Source: Pseudomonas sp. (GTDB lineage Bacteria > Pseudomonadota > Gammaproteobacteria > Pseudomonadales > Pseudomonadaceae). From it: a stretch of DNA of 43,338 nt. Below, piece by piece: positions 1 to 8,055 of this stretch. The first letter of the stretch is position 1. Every line of letters begins with the position of its first letter. The DNA is taken from the NCBI RefSeq assembly GCF_030150285.1, contig NZ_JASLGE010000098.1, forward strand, positions 1-43,338. The letters run 5' to 3'. The notes beneath the pieces are model-generated. The model saw only the letters and a list, made by a program, of their open reading frames with translations, did not search any database and was not told the origin of the DNA. A program made the position numbers and the translations under genes.

Positions 1-1
1 G

Positions 2-262
2 AGCCTGAGGTGGACCAGCGTCACGGCGGGAGAGCGCCTGTATGGCGACTACCAAGGCACCTGGGGGCTGATCCGGCTACTGGAAGCCGCCCGGATCACC
101 GCTCTGGACGACAGCGACAGCCAGTACCGCATGGTCCTCAAAGCCCCGGACGGCCTGGACCTGACCTGGCACTTGCGCACGGAACTGGGCGCAGGGCCGA
201 TGGCGCTACTCGCCCTGCGCGGCTTCACCTTGCCGTCGCAGATATTTCTTGATGAGCGGTAA
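2..262 (+). CDS. tssM: Type VI secretion TssM/IcmF, C-terminal end (partial)
   Basis: The frame is open from the first bases of the window and stops at 260-262, giving the last 86 residues of a protein that starts outside. The segment YQGTWGLIRLLEAA, a following run of beta-type residues (MVLKAPDGLDLTWHLRTEL) and the ending GFTLPSQIF match the usual C-terminus of TssM/IcmF proteins, which carry a 'GPWGLFRLL' block and end in a 'F.LP..I' strand. TssM is the large inner-membrane protein of the type VI secretion membrane complex; this end lies in the periplasm and contacts TssJ. Only the tail is visible, so nothing can be said about the ATPase region or the rest of the cluster. No T6SS gene follows it; the convergent ars operon begins 71 bp later. 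Family call is by recognition of the C-terminal motif only. Confidence 0.7.
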   Translation, partial: SLRWTSVTAGERLYGDYQGTWGLIRLLEAARITALDDSDSQYRMVLKAPDGLDLTWHLRTELGAGPMALLALRGFTLPSQIFLDER

Positions 263-333
263 GCGTGCGCGGGCCAAGGCGCAGTGGTGCCTGTAAACAG
301 CGCGCGCCGGTGTTTGCCCAGGGTTGGCCAGTA

Positions 334-1617
334 CTACACACTCAGGCGCAAAGCCAGTGCGCATAAGGTGATCAGCAGAATCGGCAGGGTCAGGATCACG
401 CCGGTTTTGAAGTAGTAACCCCAGGTGATGCGGATGCCCTTGCGCGCCAGTACATGCAGCCACAGCAGGGTGGCGAGGCTGCCGATGGGGGTAATTTTGG
501 GGCCCAGGTCTGCGCCGATGATATTGGCGTAGATCATGGCTTCGCGCACGGCGTCGCTGGTGTCGCTGGCTTGAATCGACAGGGCTCCCAGCAGCACGGC
601 AGGCATGTTGTTCATGACCGACGACAACAGCGCCGCGAGCAGGCCGGTGCCTACCGTCGCGCCCCACAGGCCTAGGGTGGCCAAGTGGTTAAGCGCCAGC
701 GTCAGCCAGGTGGTGAGGCCTGCGTTTTTCAAGCCGTAGACCACCAGGTACATGCCCAGTGAAAAGGTCACCACTTGCCAAGGGGCTTCGCGCAACACGC
801 GCCGGGTCGAAATCACCTGGCCCCGTGCTGCCACTGCGAAGAGCAGGGCGGCGCACACGGCGGCAATCACACTCACGGGAATGCCCAGGGGCTCCAGCAC
901 GAACAGCCCGATCAGCAGCAAGGCGAGCACGGCCCAGCCGACATAAAAGGTCAGTGGGTCGCGGATTGCCTGGCGTGGGTCGGGCAAGTCCGTCAGGGCG
1001 TAGTGGCGAGGAATGTCGCGGCGGAAAAACCCGTACAGCACCAGCAATGTGGCCGCCACGGACACCAGATTGACTGGCACCATCACCGCCGCGTAGTCGC
1101 TGAAGCCCAGGCCGAAGTAGTCCGCCGAGACGATATTCACCAGGTTCGACACCACCAGCGGCAGGCTGGCCGTGTCGGCGATAAATCCGGCGGCCATCAC
1201 AAAGGCCAGGGTGGAGGCGGCCGAAAAGCGCAGCGCCAGCAGTATCGAAATCACGATGGGGGTCAGAATAAGCGCGGCCCCGTCATTGGCGAACAGCGCT
1301 GAAACCCCGGCCCCCAACAGCACGGTAAACACAAACAGGCGGCGCCCGTCACCCTTGGCCCAGCGGGCCACATGCAAGGCGGCCCATTTGAAAAAGCCGG
1401 CTTCGTCGAGCAGCAGGCTGATGATGATCACGGCGATAAAGGTGCCGGTGGCGTTCCATACAATCCCCCACACCACCCCGATATCCGCCAGGCTCACCAC
1501 CCCGGCCAGCAACGCCAGCAGCGCACCCAATGAGGCACTCCAGCCCACACCCAAGCCTTTGGGTTGCCAGATGACCAGCACCAGCGTGAGTACAAAAATG
1601 GCGAAGGCAATCAGCAT
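334..1617 (-). CDS. arsB: Arsenite efflux pump ArsB
   Basis: Product of 427 residues, close to the usual ~429 for ArsB. It is an integral inner-membrane carrier exporting arsenite/antimonite, alone or with an ArsA ATPase (none is seen here). About 12 hydrophobic segments run through the whole length, beginning MLIAFAIFVLTLVLVIWQP, and typical ArsB stretches are visible: FANDGAALILTPIV, IADTASLPLVVSNLVNIVSADYF, MNNMPAVLL and IGADLGPKITPIGSLATLLWL. The ATG at 1617 is chosen because it lies 10 bp after the arsR stop; the longer open frame upstream is only arsR read in another frame. It is co-transcribed with arsR and should be induced by arsenite. No arsC or arsH follows; the gene converges with the tssM end. 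Confidence 0.95.
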   Translation of the reverse strand: MLIAFAIFVLTLVLVIWQPKGLGVGWSASLGALLALLAGVVSLADIGVVWGIVWNATGTFIAVIIISLLLDEAGFFKWAALHVARWAKGDGRRLFVFTVLLGAGVSALFANDGAALILTPIVISILLALRFSAASTLAFVMAAGFIADTASLPLVVSNLVNIVSADYFGLGFSDYAAVMVPVNLVSVAATLLVLYGFFRRDIPRHYALTDLPDPRQAIRDPLTFYVGWAVLALLLIGLFVLEPLGIPVSVIAAVCAALLFAVAARGQVISTRRVLREAPWQVVTFSLGMYLVVYGLKNAGLTTWLTLALNHLATLGLWGATVGTGLLAALLSSVMNNMPAVLLGALSIQASDTSDAVREAMIYANIIGADLGPKITPIGSLATLLWLHVLARKGIRITWGYYFKTGVILTLPILLITLCALALRLSV

Positions 1618-1627
1618 ATAAACCTCG

Positions 1628-1987
1628 TCAGGTCGTGGCTTGGCAGCAAGCCGACGTATTGAGCGGGCGGTCGCCCATGGCACGCAGCCGGGCGCTGTCA
1701 TCCGCCAGCCAGTCGGCATTGCCGATCTGGGTGGTGTCCAGCACGGTGCGCACCCAGTCTGGCAAGTGGGGGTTGAGGCGGTAGTACACCCATTGACCCT
1801 GACGGCGGTCGAGCAACAGCCCGCCACTGCGCAACAGGGCGAGGTGGCGGGAGATTTTCGGTTGGCTGTCGCCCAGTGCACACACCAGTTCGCAGACGCA
1901 CAACTCACCTTCACGACAGATCAGCAATGTGGCCCGTGCACGGGTTTCGTCGGCCAGGCACTTGAACAGGGCGGCAGGGGTCAGCAT
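1628..1987 (-). CDS. arsR: Arsenite-responsive repressor ArsR
   Basis: Product of 119 residues with the winged-helix fold of the ArsR/SmtB family. The As(III)-sensing motif ELCVCEL places Cys30 and Cys32 as in E. coli ArsR. The recognition helix region DSQPKISRHLALLRSGGLLLDRR and the wing QGQWVYYRLN are clear. A further Cys pair near the C-terminus (SACCQATT) may add a third thiol. The ATG at 1987 has an AAGGA Shine-Dalgarno 5' of it. It is the first gene of arsRB and sits next to a perfect 7-4-7 palindrome (2015-2032), the expected site of autorepression. DNA release on arsenite binding is family knowledge. Confidence 0.95.
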   Translation of the reverse strand: MLTPAALFKCLADETRARATLLICREGELCVCELVCALGDSQPKISRHLALLRSGGLLLDRRQGQWVYYRLNPHLPDWVRTVLDTTQIGNADWLADDSARLRAMGDRPLNTSACCQATT

Positions 1988-2014
1988 GGAAGGTGTCCTT
2001 AAGGTAGGCTTATA

Positions 2015-2032
2015 TGAATATACGGATATTCA
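2015..2032. promoter_or_regulatory. ArsR operator (palindrome)
   Basis: TGAATAT-ACGG-ATATTCA is a perfect inverted repeat with 7-bp arms, located 28-45 bp upstream of the arsR start codon. Spacing, AT-rich arms and position fit an ArsR-family operator covering the arsR promoter. It is also about 85 bp upstream of the divergent reductase gene at 2118, so it could affect both. Confidence 0.75.
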
Positions 2033-2117
2033 CATATAAGGCAAGTGCGAAAAGTGCCGCTCTGCCCGGGGCGGTCTTCGTGGTATATAAACGCCCCCAA
2101 AAAGGAGCGCCCAGGCT

Positions 2118-2663
2118 ATGGATATCAAGTGTTCGGTTTTTATTGCAGCCAGTGTGGATGGTTTTATTGCCAGGGCGGATGGCGATATTGAGTGGCTGCA
2201 CCGGCCTGAGTACGAATGCCCTGTGCTGAACGGGCTCAGCTACGAAGCGTTTATGGCCAGCGTTGACGCGCTGGTGATGGGGCGTAAAACCCTGGAAAAA
2301 GTGCTGTCGTTTCCAGACTGGCCCTACGAAAACACGCCCGTCGTTGTGCTTTCACAGGCCGGGGTGACCTTGCCCGAGGCCTTGCGTGACAAGGTCGAAG
2401 TGCTGGCGGGTGAACCCGCCGTCATCGTGGCGCAACTGGCGGCGCGCGGGCTCAAGCACCTGTACATTGATGGCGGTCAGACCATTCAAGGGTTTCTCGC
2501 GGCGGGGTTGATTAACGAACTGGTGATCACGCGCATTCCGGTATTGCTGGGCCAGGGCATTACGCTGTTCAGCCTGGTGGGCGAACCGCGAGCGTTACGT
2601 TTGATTGACGCCTCGGTGTCCGATAACGGCTTTGTGCAAAGCCGTTATCACGTACTCGCCTGA
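2118..2663 (+). CDS. DHFR/RibD-C fold reductase (YyaP-like)
   Basis: Product of 181 residues with the RibD C-terminal/dihydrofolate-reductase fold. Visible marks are the N-terminal strand and loop VFIAASVDGFIAR with a DGDIEWL motif, the segment VDALVMGRKTLE and the nucleotide-binding turn LKHLYIDGGQTIQGFLAAGLI followed by ELVITRIPVLLGQGITLF. Proteins of this group are probable NADPH-dependent reductases of unknown substrate; it is not a genuine FolA or RibD. The ATG at 2118 has an AAAGGAG ribosome site 10 nt upstream. It is divergent from arsR and converges on the MFS gene with a 16-bp gap. A link to arsenic is not supported beyond shared intergenic space. Confidence 0.85.
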   Translation: MDIKCSVFIAASVDGFIARADGDIEWLHRPEYECPVLNGLSYEAFMASVDALVMGRKTLEKVLSFPDWPYENTPVVVLSQAGVTLPEALRDKVEVLAGEPAVIVAQLAARGLKHLYIDGGQTIQGFLAAGLINELVITRIPVLLGQGITLFSLVGEPRALRLIDASVSDNGFVQSRYHVLA

Positions 2664-2679
2664 CCGCAGCGGCCACCCC

Positions 2680-3885
2680 TTAGTGTGCGGCGATGGCTGC
2701 AACGCCTTGCCGCTCACCGTGGGGGAAACCTTGGGCGCGGGCGCGAAAGGCGATGGCCAGGCTGATCAGCATCAGGGCGGCAATCACCCAGGCAAAGGCT
2801 CCGGGCCCCCATTGGCCGAGCAGCACGCCGCCCAACAGCCCACCGCCTGCAATTGCGCTGTTCCACACCACTACGTTCAGGGAGAGGGCCACATCGGCCC
2901 CATCGCCTGCCGCGTCGGCCAAGGCGGTTTGCAACAGCGTCCCGGCTCCGCCAAACGACACACCCCAGACCAGCACGCCGGCGTAAATGGCGGTGGCGGA
3001 GCCTGAGAACACCCCGAAAGCAACGGCGACGGCGGCGAACGCCGCGAGGCTGGCCAGCACGGCGGTGCGCAGGTGACGGTCAACCAGGCGGCCGGTGATC
3101 CAGATGCCCGACAGTGCCGCGACACCGAATACCAGCAGCACTTGACCCACTTCGCGACCCAGCCCGGCCGTGGACACGAAGGGTGCGATATAGGTGTACA
3201 GAATGTTGTGGGCCAGCATCCAGGTCATCACTACGCCCAGCACCGAGCCGACACCGGGCGTGAACAGCACCTTGCGCAGGGGCAGGCGGCGGGAGGATGG
3301 CTGCCCGGCGTAATCCGGAACCTTGATTACGACCCAGGCAATCAGCACCAGGGACAGCCCGGACATCATGCCAAACGCCATGCGCCACCCCATTACCCCG
3401 CCGAGCCAAGTGCCCAATGGCACGCCCAGTGACAAAGCGATGGGCGTACCCACCATCGCCACGGCGAGTGCCCGCCCCTGCAGCTTGGGCACAACCATGC
3501 GCCGCGCATAGCCCGCAATCAGGCTCCAGGCCAGCCCCGCAGACACCCCGGCGAAAAACCGCGCAACTAGGGTCAGTGCGTAATCGTGAGACAAAGCGGT
3601 GAGCGTGTTGAACACTAAAAAGCCGATGATGGTCAGCAGCAGTACCGTGCGTCGACGCCAACCTTGAGTGGCGATGGTCAGCGGAATGGCCGCCAGCAGC
3701 GAGCCCAGGGCATAGACCGTCACCCACTGGCCGGCCAGCGCCTCACTGACGCCCAGGCCGCTGCCAATTTCGGGCAACAAGCCGGCGGGCAATGTTTCGG
3801 TCACGATGCACAGAAAGCCGGTCATCGCCAGCGCCAGCAGCGCCCCCAGTGGAAGTGTTTCGCCCTGCGGTTCAGCGGTTGTCAT
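2680..3885 (-). CDS. MFS drug/sugar exporter, DHA1 (AraJ/YdhP-like)
   Basis: Product of 401 residues with 12 predicted membrane segments. The N-terminal helix ALAMTGFLCIVTETLPAGLLP carries the 'TE.LP.GLLP' pattern of the DHA1 arabinose-efflux/chloramphenicol-resistance group. The loop 2-3 signature is degenerate (IATQGWRRRTVLLL), and helix 5 contains a motif C-like stretch (GTPIALSLGVPLGTWLGG), typical of antiporters. It should export a small organic compound by proton antiport; the substrate is unknown. It is divergent from the TetR gene at 3996 across a 110-bp region with two copies of a putative operator, so TetR control is likely. Confidence 0.88.
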   Translation of the reverse strand: MTTAEPQGETLPLGALLALAMTGFLCIVTETLPAGLLPEIGSGLGVSEALAGQWVTVYALGSLLAAIPLTIATQGWRRRTVLLLTIIGFLVFNTLTALSHDYALTLVARFFAGVSAGLAWSLIAGYARRMVVPKLQGRALAVAMVGTPIALSLGVPLGTWLGGVMGWRMAFGMMSGLSLVLIAWVVIKVPDYAGQPSSRRLPLRKVLFTPGVGSVLGVVMTWMLAHNILYTYIAPFVSTAGLGREVGQVLLVFGVAALSGIWITGRLVDRHLRTAVLASLAAFAAVAVAFGVFSGSATAIYAGVLVWGVSFGGAGTLLQTALADAAGDGADVALSLNVVVWNSAIAGGGLLGGVLLGQWGPGAFAWVIAALMLISLAIAFRARAQGFPHGERQGVAAIAAH

Positions 3886-3905
3886 CGAAGCGCTCTCAAG
3901 TTATG

Positions 3906-3969
3906 TACTGATCGATATAAATATAGAGAGGGGCGCATGGATGGTCAATGACTTATGTATCGACTAGTA
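3906..3969. promoter_or_regulatory. Putative TetR operator pair between MFS and TetR genes
   Basis: The motif TACTNNTCGATAYA occurs on the plus strand at 3906-3919 (TACTGATCGATATA) and inverted at 3956-3969 (TACTAGTCGATACA read on the minus strand). The two copies lie one near each divergent start, as expected if the TetR product represses both its own gene and the exporter. Confidence 0.5.
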
Positions 3970-3995
3970 TGTATGTGAAGCGAAAGGAGGTTCAC

Positions 3996-4655
3996 ATGGC
4001 AAGAATGGGACGCCCGCGCACGTTCGACCGTGACGTGGCAATCACACAGGCCATGCACCTGTTTTGGGAGCATGGTTATGACGCGACATCACTCAGTCAA
4101 CTCAAGGCGGGTATCGGCGGGGGCATCACCGCGCCCAGTTTCTACGCGGCATTCGGCTCTAAACAGGCCTTGTTCAGTGAAGTCATGGCACGTTACCTGG
4201 CCACCCACGGGCGGGTCACCGACAGCCTGTTCGACACCTCGCTACCGCCCGCTGAAGCCATCGAGCTGGCCTTGCGGCGCTCGGCCCGTATGCAATGCGA
4301 GCCGGACCACCCCAAGGGGTGCCTGGTGGCATTGGGGTTGATGAGCACCTGTTCGCAGGAGAGCACACTCATCTCCCGGCCCTTGGCTCAAGCGCGGGAC
4401 AGAACCCGGGCGGGCTTGCTGGCCTGCGTTGAGCGCGCCATCGCCTCGGGCGAGTTGGCACCAAGTGTGTCAGCGCAAGCGCTGGCCACGGTGTTCGACA
4501 GCTTTCTGCTGGGCCTGTCGACGTTGGTTCGCGATGGTGTTGCGCATGCCACCCTCGATACCGCCGTCACCCACATTATGGGCCTGTGGCACAGCGCTTT
4601 AGCAACGAAAGAGGACCTCAAGATTCACCCCCCGATGGAGTACCAACCAGGATGA
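3996..4655 (+). CDS. TetR/AcrR-family repressor
   Basis: Product of 219 residues. It begins MARMGRPRTFDRDVAI and contains a classic TetR helix-turn-helix: ITQAMHLFWEHGYDATSLSQL followed by PSFYAAFGSKQALFSEVMARYL. The rest is a helical ligand-binding domain with several Cys (CEPDHPKGCLVALGLMSTC) in a layout common to regulators of small MFS exporters. The ATG at 3996 is selected because of the strong AAGGAGG at 3984-3990; an upstream start at 3948 lacks one. The stop codon overlaps the start of the acetyltransferase gene (ATGA). It probably represses the divergent exporter; the inducer is unknown. Confidence 0.88.
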   Translation: MARMGRPRTFDRDVAITQAMHLFWEHGYDATSLSQLKAGIGGGITAPSFYAAFGSKQALFSEVMARYLATHGRVTDSLFDTSLPPAEAIELALRRSARMQCEPDHPKGCLVALGLMSTCSQESTLISRPLAQARDRTRAGLLACVERAIASGELAPSVSAQALATVFDSFLLGLSTLVRDGVAHATLDTAVTHIMGLWHSALATKEDLKIHPPMEYQPG

Positions 4656-5140
4656 GCATGGACATACGACTGACACAAAAGCGCGACTGGAAGTTGCTGA
4701 AACAGGCGCGTCTGGCCGCCTTGCTGGACACCCCTACGGCGTTTGGCGTGAGTTATGGGTCAGCGCTGGACAACACGGATGAGCAATGGCAAGAACGTGC
4801 CGACTCCAGCACCGGCACGCAATTCTGGCTGGCCCTCGAGGGCGGTAACCCACTGGGTATGGTAGGTGCGGTGATAAATAACGTCGGCCGCTGCAACCTG
4901 ATCGGCATGTGGGTTCACCCTGCACTTCGCGGTAGCGGGGTGGCTGACCAGTTAGTCATGGGGGTCAAGGCATTCGCCCTGCGAGACGGCCATTCACAGG
5001 TTTACCTCGACGTCTCCCCGGACAACATCGGTGCCAGCCGTTTTTATCTCAAACAGGGTTTTGTCTTTATTGATGAATGGGAGCCACTGGCTAGCTACCC
5101 TCATATCAACGTTCAGACAATGGTCTGGACCGCGCCCTGA
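4652..5140 (+). CDS. GNAT family N-acetyltransferase
   Basis: Product of 162 residues with the GNAT fold. The acetyl-CoA binding motif A is seen as LIGMWVHPALRGSGVADQLVMG, near residues 87-108, where R-G-S-G-V-A replaces the common R-G-x-G-x-A. Motif B follows as VYLDVSPDNIGASRFYLKQGF. It should transfer an acetyl group from acetyl-CoA to a small-molecule amine or a protein; the substrate cannot be read. The start ATG at 4652 overlaps the TetR stop by 4 bp and there is only a weak ribosome site, so translational coupling to the regulator is likely. Together with the exporter this looks like a small detoxification module (inference). Confidence 0.87.
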   Translation: MSMDIRLTQKRDWKLLKQARLAALLDTPTAFGVSYGSALDNTDEQWQERADSSTGTQFWLALEGGNPLGMVGAVINNVGRCNLIGMWVHPALRGSGVADQLVMGVKAFALRDGHSQVYLDVSPDNIGASRFYLKQGFVFIDEWEPLASYPHINVQTMVWTAP

Positions 5141-5159
5141 GAAGGCTGTTTTGAGCCAT

Positions 5160-6335
5160 TCATGGCGATGACGCCATCTCACCGGCCACGGTCCGGTCGA
5201 CCAGGCGCAGGCGGTTGCGGCCGCCGCGTTTAGAGGCGTAAAGCGCAGCGTCGCCCAGTTCAATCAAGTGGCTGAGGCTGGCGGGCGGGCTGTCGAACCG
5301 CTCGGCTCCGATGCTCAGCGTCACCGGTTGGGGGGTGGCAAAGGCCTGTGATGTGGCGTGGTAAAACTGATCGCGCAGGCTGTTGCCCAGGGTTTCGATG
5401 TGCTCGTTTGACACGTTGCCCAACAGCATCACGAACTCATCGCCCCCCAGCCGGGCGGCCAGTGCGCCTTTGGGCAAGTGCGCCCGAATCATCTCGCTCA
5501 GCGTGACCAGCAAGCGGTCACCGGCCGTGTGGCCGTACAGGTCATTGACCAGTTTGAAGTGGTCGATATCAATCAGCAGCAACGCCCCGGGCTGCGCGGC
5601 AGACACACCGTTCAACAGGTGCGGTGCCCGTACTTCAAGGGCGCGGCGGTTGTACAGGGCGGTGAGCGGGTCTCGAGCGGCAAGGCGGGCGATCAGTTTT
5701 TCGCGTCGGTAGCGCTCGGTGCCGGTCATCGACAAGGCAATCAGCATGATGGCCATTGCTCCCTCGACCAGGGAAATTTGAATGATCTCACCGCGAAACG
5801 CCGCCAGGTCGATCAATTCTCCCGGTATCACTGCCGTGATGGCCTTGGCGATATAAAACAGCCCGTGGATCAGCAGCACATAGCGCAACTGCACAGCCCC
5901 CACGCTCAGCGACTTACCGTGGGGGCGCAATAGCCAGCAGGCTTTGAGTGTTAACAGGGCCACCAGCAGTGAGTTGACCAGCAACATGACCCACGACCAG
6001 GACGGCTGGCTCGGTACCAACAGCAGCAGGGGCCAGACGGCAAACACCAGGTACCAGCCCCGTGCCAGGCGTGACTGGGTGAAGCGCGCCACGCCCAGCA
6101 AGAACAACCAGTGGGCGACCACCAGCAGGCCATTGGCGAACCAGATGCCGATCAGCAACAACCCGTGGCTGCGCAACAGGGCCAGGGTCGAGCCCACGGT
6201 AATGGTGGCAAACCCCGCGCTCCAGAACAGCAGTGACGGTTCGCGCACGCTGCGCCATTCAATGGCCAGGTAGAATGCGGCGGCCGCCGCCAGCGCGACA
6301 GTGAGGGTCAACAGGGTGAGAGGGTCGAGTGCCAT
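5160..6335 (-). CDS. Membrane diguanylate cyclase (GGDEF)
   Basis: Product of 391 residues. The N-terminal ~205 residues form about seven hydrophobic helices, followed by a linker (GTERYRREKLIARLAA) and a GGDEF domain starting RDPLTALYNRRAL (res. ~221-233). The active site LGGDEF is intact at residues 297-301, with the upstream IDIDHFKLVNDLYGHTAGD metal/GTP-binding block, so cyclic-di-GMP synthesis is expected. The inhibitory I-site RxxD is absent: the matching place before the active loop reads PKGA. The start at 6335 is preferred over 6455 because it begins directly with the first helix; the longer form would add ~40 residues with no motif. It stands alone, convergent with the GNAT gene and divergent from the fecI-like gene. 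Confidence 0.9.
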   Translation of the reverse strand: MALDPLTLLTLTVALAAAAAFYLAIEWRSVREPSLLFWSAGFATITVGSTLALLRSHGLLLIGIWFANGLLVVAHWLFLLGVARFTQSRLARGWYLVFAVWPLLLLVPSQPSWSWVMLLVNSLLVALLTLKACWLLRPHGKSLSVGAVQLRYVLLIHGLFYIAKAITAVIPGELIDLAAFRGEIIQISLVEGAMAIMLIALSMTGTERYRREKLIARLAARDPLTALYNRRALEVRAPHLLNGVSAAQPGALLLIDIDHFKLVNDLYGHTAGDRLLVTLSEMIRAHLPKGALAARLGGDEFVMLLGNVSNEHIETLGNSLRDQFYHATSQAFATPQPVTLSIGAERFDSPPASLSHLIELGDAALYASKRGGRNRLRLVDRTVAGEMASSP

Positions 6336-6456
6336 GGAGTGACCGGCCTGCCTGAAGTACGGGAATAAACGCGATTGTAGGCGCATTCGCAGGCTTTTCG
6401 CAGGGTGCTCTGAGGCACCTGGGTGCAAAAAGAGCTTGGATATATGAAGAAACACT

Positions 6457-6475
6457 AATTAGAATCAGTCTCATT
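6457..6475. promoter_or_regulatory. Fur-like box upstream of fecI-like gene
   Basis: On the minus strand the segment reads AATGAGACTGATTCTAATT, resembling Pseudomonas Fur sites built from TGAGAATGATT..CATT half-sites, with several mismatches. It ends 28 bp before the sigma gene, where a Fur-repressed promoter is expected. Confidence 0.5.
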
Positions 6476-6503
6476 TACTCAGCCTTTCACCGGGTTCCTT
6501 GAC

Positions 6504-7013
6504 ATGACTGACGCCGCACCTACCCACGAGCAGACCTTGCACACCTTGTACCGCGACCACAGCAGTTGGCTGCAGTGCTGGCTGCGCAAGCGCATGGGCA
6601 ACGCTTGGGATGCTGCGGACCTGAGCCAGGACACGTTTGTGCGGGTGCTGTCCAGCGCCCAGCCACTGGCCGAGGTGCGCGAGCCCAGGGCCTACCTGTT
6701 GACCGTTGGCAAGCGCCTGCTGAGTAATTTCTATACCCGGCGCAGCCTGGAACAGGCGTATCTGGAGGCGCTGGCACAGTTGCCGCCAGCCTGCGTGCCG
6801 TCCCCCGAACAGCGCTGGCTGCTGCTGGAAACCCTGCAAGCACTGGACGAGCTGCTCGACGGCTTGCCGGCCGTGGTGCGCCGCGCATTTCTCTGGAGCC
6901 AGCTCGAAGGGCTGGGGTATCAGGACATCGCCGAGCGGCTAAAGGTGTCTGAACGCACCGTCAAACGCTACATGGCCCAGGCCTATGAGCATTGCTTGCG
7001 GGTGCCGATGTGA
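6504..7013 (+). CDS. FecI-like ECF sigma factor
   Basis: Product of 169 residues of the iron-starvation ECF sigma class. Region 2 is seen in LYRDHSSWLQCWLRKRMGNAWDAADLSQDTFVRVLSS, and region 4 with its helix-turn-helix in AFLWSQLEGLGYQDIAERLKVSERTVKRYMAQAYEHC. Such sigma factors direct RNA polymerase to the promoter of a linked TonB-dependent receptor when the receptor is occupied by its iron chelate. The gene is first in a sigma/fecR/receptor unit, overlaps fecR at GTGA, and has a Fur-like box upstream, so it should be made under iron limitation and activated through the following FecR. Confidence 0.92.
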   Translation: MTDAAPTHEQTLHTLYRDHSSWLQCWLRKRMGNAWDAADLSQDTFVRVLSSAQPLAEVREPRAYLLTVGKRLLSNFYTRRSLEQAYLEALAQLPPACVPSPEQRWLLLETLQALDELLDGLPAVVRRAFLWSQLEGLGYQDIAERLKVSERTVKRYMAQAYEHCLRVPM

Positions 7014-7960
7014 GCGTGACCGCGCCTGCGGCAGGGGAGCGCGAAGTGATTCGGGCGGCAGCGCAATGGTTGGCGCTCATCGAGTCCGGCTCGGCGAGCG
7101 CCCAGGACCTGGCACAGTTGCAACACTGGCGTGAGAGTCACAGCGCTCACGAAAGCGCCTGGCAGAAAGCCCAAGGGCTGCGCCAGCGTTTCAGTGGCTT
7201 GCCGCCGGCGTTGGCCATGGCCACGTTGGACCGGCCGGATGTGGCACGGCGGGCCCTCTTGAAACACGCCTTGGGCGTTGCCGTGGTGGTACCGACCGCC
7301 TGGCTGTTGACGCGGCACATGCCGTTGGACGTATGGCGCGCCGACTTGCACAGCGCCACCGGCGAGCGCACGCGGGTGCGGCTGGCGGACGGCAGTGCGG
7401 TGCAACTGAACACCGACTCGGCGGTCAATGTCGACCTGAAGGCCCGCCAGCTGACGCTGCTACGCGGCGAACTCGCGCTCTCGGTACCGGGCCGCGCTGC
7501 GCTGACGGTTGGCTCACCCTACGGGCGTGTCAGCGTTAGCCACAGCGACGTCTGTCTGCGCCTTACGGCCAGCGGTTGTCAGGTGTCGGTTCTGCGCGGC
7601 ACAGTCCAGGTGCAGCCGTTGCAGGGGGCTGCTGTGCAGTTGCATGGCGGGCAACAGGTTATGTTGCGCGCCTCGGGCGCAACGGCGGTGACTTCGTTCG
7701 ACGCCGATGTGCCCGGTTGGCGGGACGGCGTGTTGATGGCGCACAACCAGCCGTTGGGGGACTTTTTGCGGGAATTGGACCGCTACCGGCCCGGGGTGCT
7801 GCGCTGGGAACCGTCCCTTGAACACTTGCGGGTCACGGGCAGTTTTCAACTGGACGACACCGATCGCATCCTCGCCTTGCTGGCCGTGACCTTGCCGGTG
7901 GAGGTCCACACCCGTACGCGCTATTGGGTCACCCTGGTGCCGCGTCATCGACACGCTTAA
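7010..7960 (+). CDS. FecR-like anti-sigma/sigma regulator
   Basis: Product of 316 residues from a GTG at 7010 that overlaps the sigma-gene stop; an earlier TTG in the same frame would add six residues. The N-terminal ~70 residues form the cytoplasmic sigma-binding domain (AAQWLALIESGSASAQDLAQLQHWRESHSAHESAWQKA). A single membrane segment lies near residues 85-105 (ALGVAVVVPTAWLLTRH), and a periplasmic FecR domain begins GERTRVRLADGSAVQLNTDS. The C-terminal part (PLGDFLRELDRYRPGVLRW, FQLDDTDRILALL) is an STN-like segment that meets the receptor signalling domain. It passes the receptor signal to the upstream sigma factor. A terminator-like hairpin separates it from the receptor gene. Confidence 0.92.
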   Translation: MSVTAPAAGEREVIRAAAQWLALIESGSASAQDLAQLQHWRESHSAHESAWQKAQGLRQRFSGLPPALAMATLDRPDVARRALLKHALGVAVVVPTAWLLTRHMPLDVWRADLHSATGERTRVRLADGSAVQLNTDSAVNVDLKARQLTLLRGELALSVPGRAALTVGSPYGRVSVSHSDVCLRLTASGCQVSVLRGTVQVQPLQGAAVQLHGGQQVMLRASGATAVTSFDADVPGWRDGVLMAHNQPLGDFLRELDRYRPGVLRWEPSLEHLRVTGSFQLDDTDRILALLAVTLPVEVHTRTRYWVTLVPRHRHA

Positions 7961-7975
7961 TCGCGCCGTCTCGAC

Positions 7976-8004
7976 AAAGGGATGCACATCGGTGTCCCTT
8001 TTTT
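7976..8004 (+). terminator. Hairpin with T-run between fecR-like and receptor genes
   Basis: The arm AAAGGGAtgCAC (7976-7987) pairs with GTGTCCCTTT (7992-8001) around the loop ATCG, with a 2-nt bulge, and runs into six T residues (7999-8004). This is a good intrinsic terminator that would separate the regulatory pair from the receptor gene and imply a separate receptor promoter in 8005-8050. Confidence 0.75.
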
Positions 8005-8055
8005 CAATCTCGCCGGTCATGTAAGGCAAGTGAATCCCTACAAGAGAGTTGTGCC

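Noticed and set aside
334..1914. ArsB with a 99-residue N-terminal extension
   Set aside because: The extension is arsR read in another frame; the ATG at 1617 gives the normal ArsB length.
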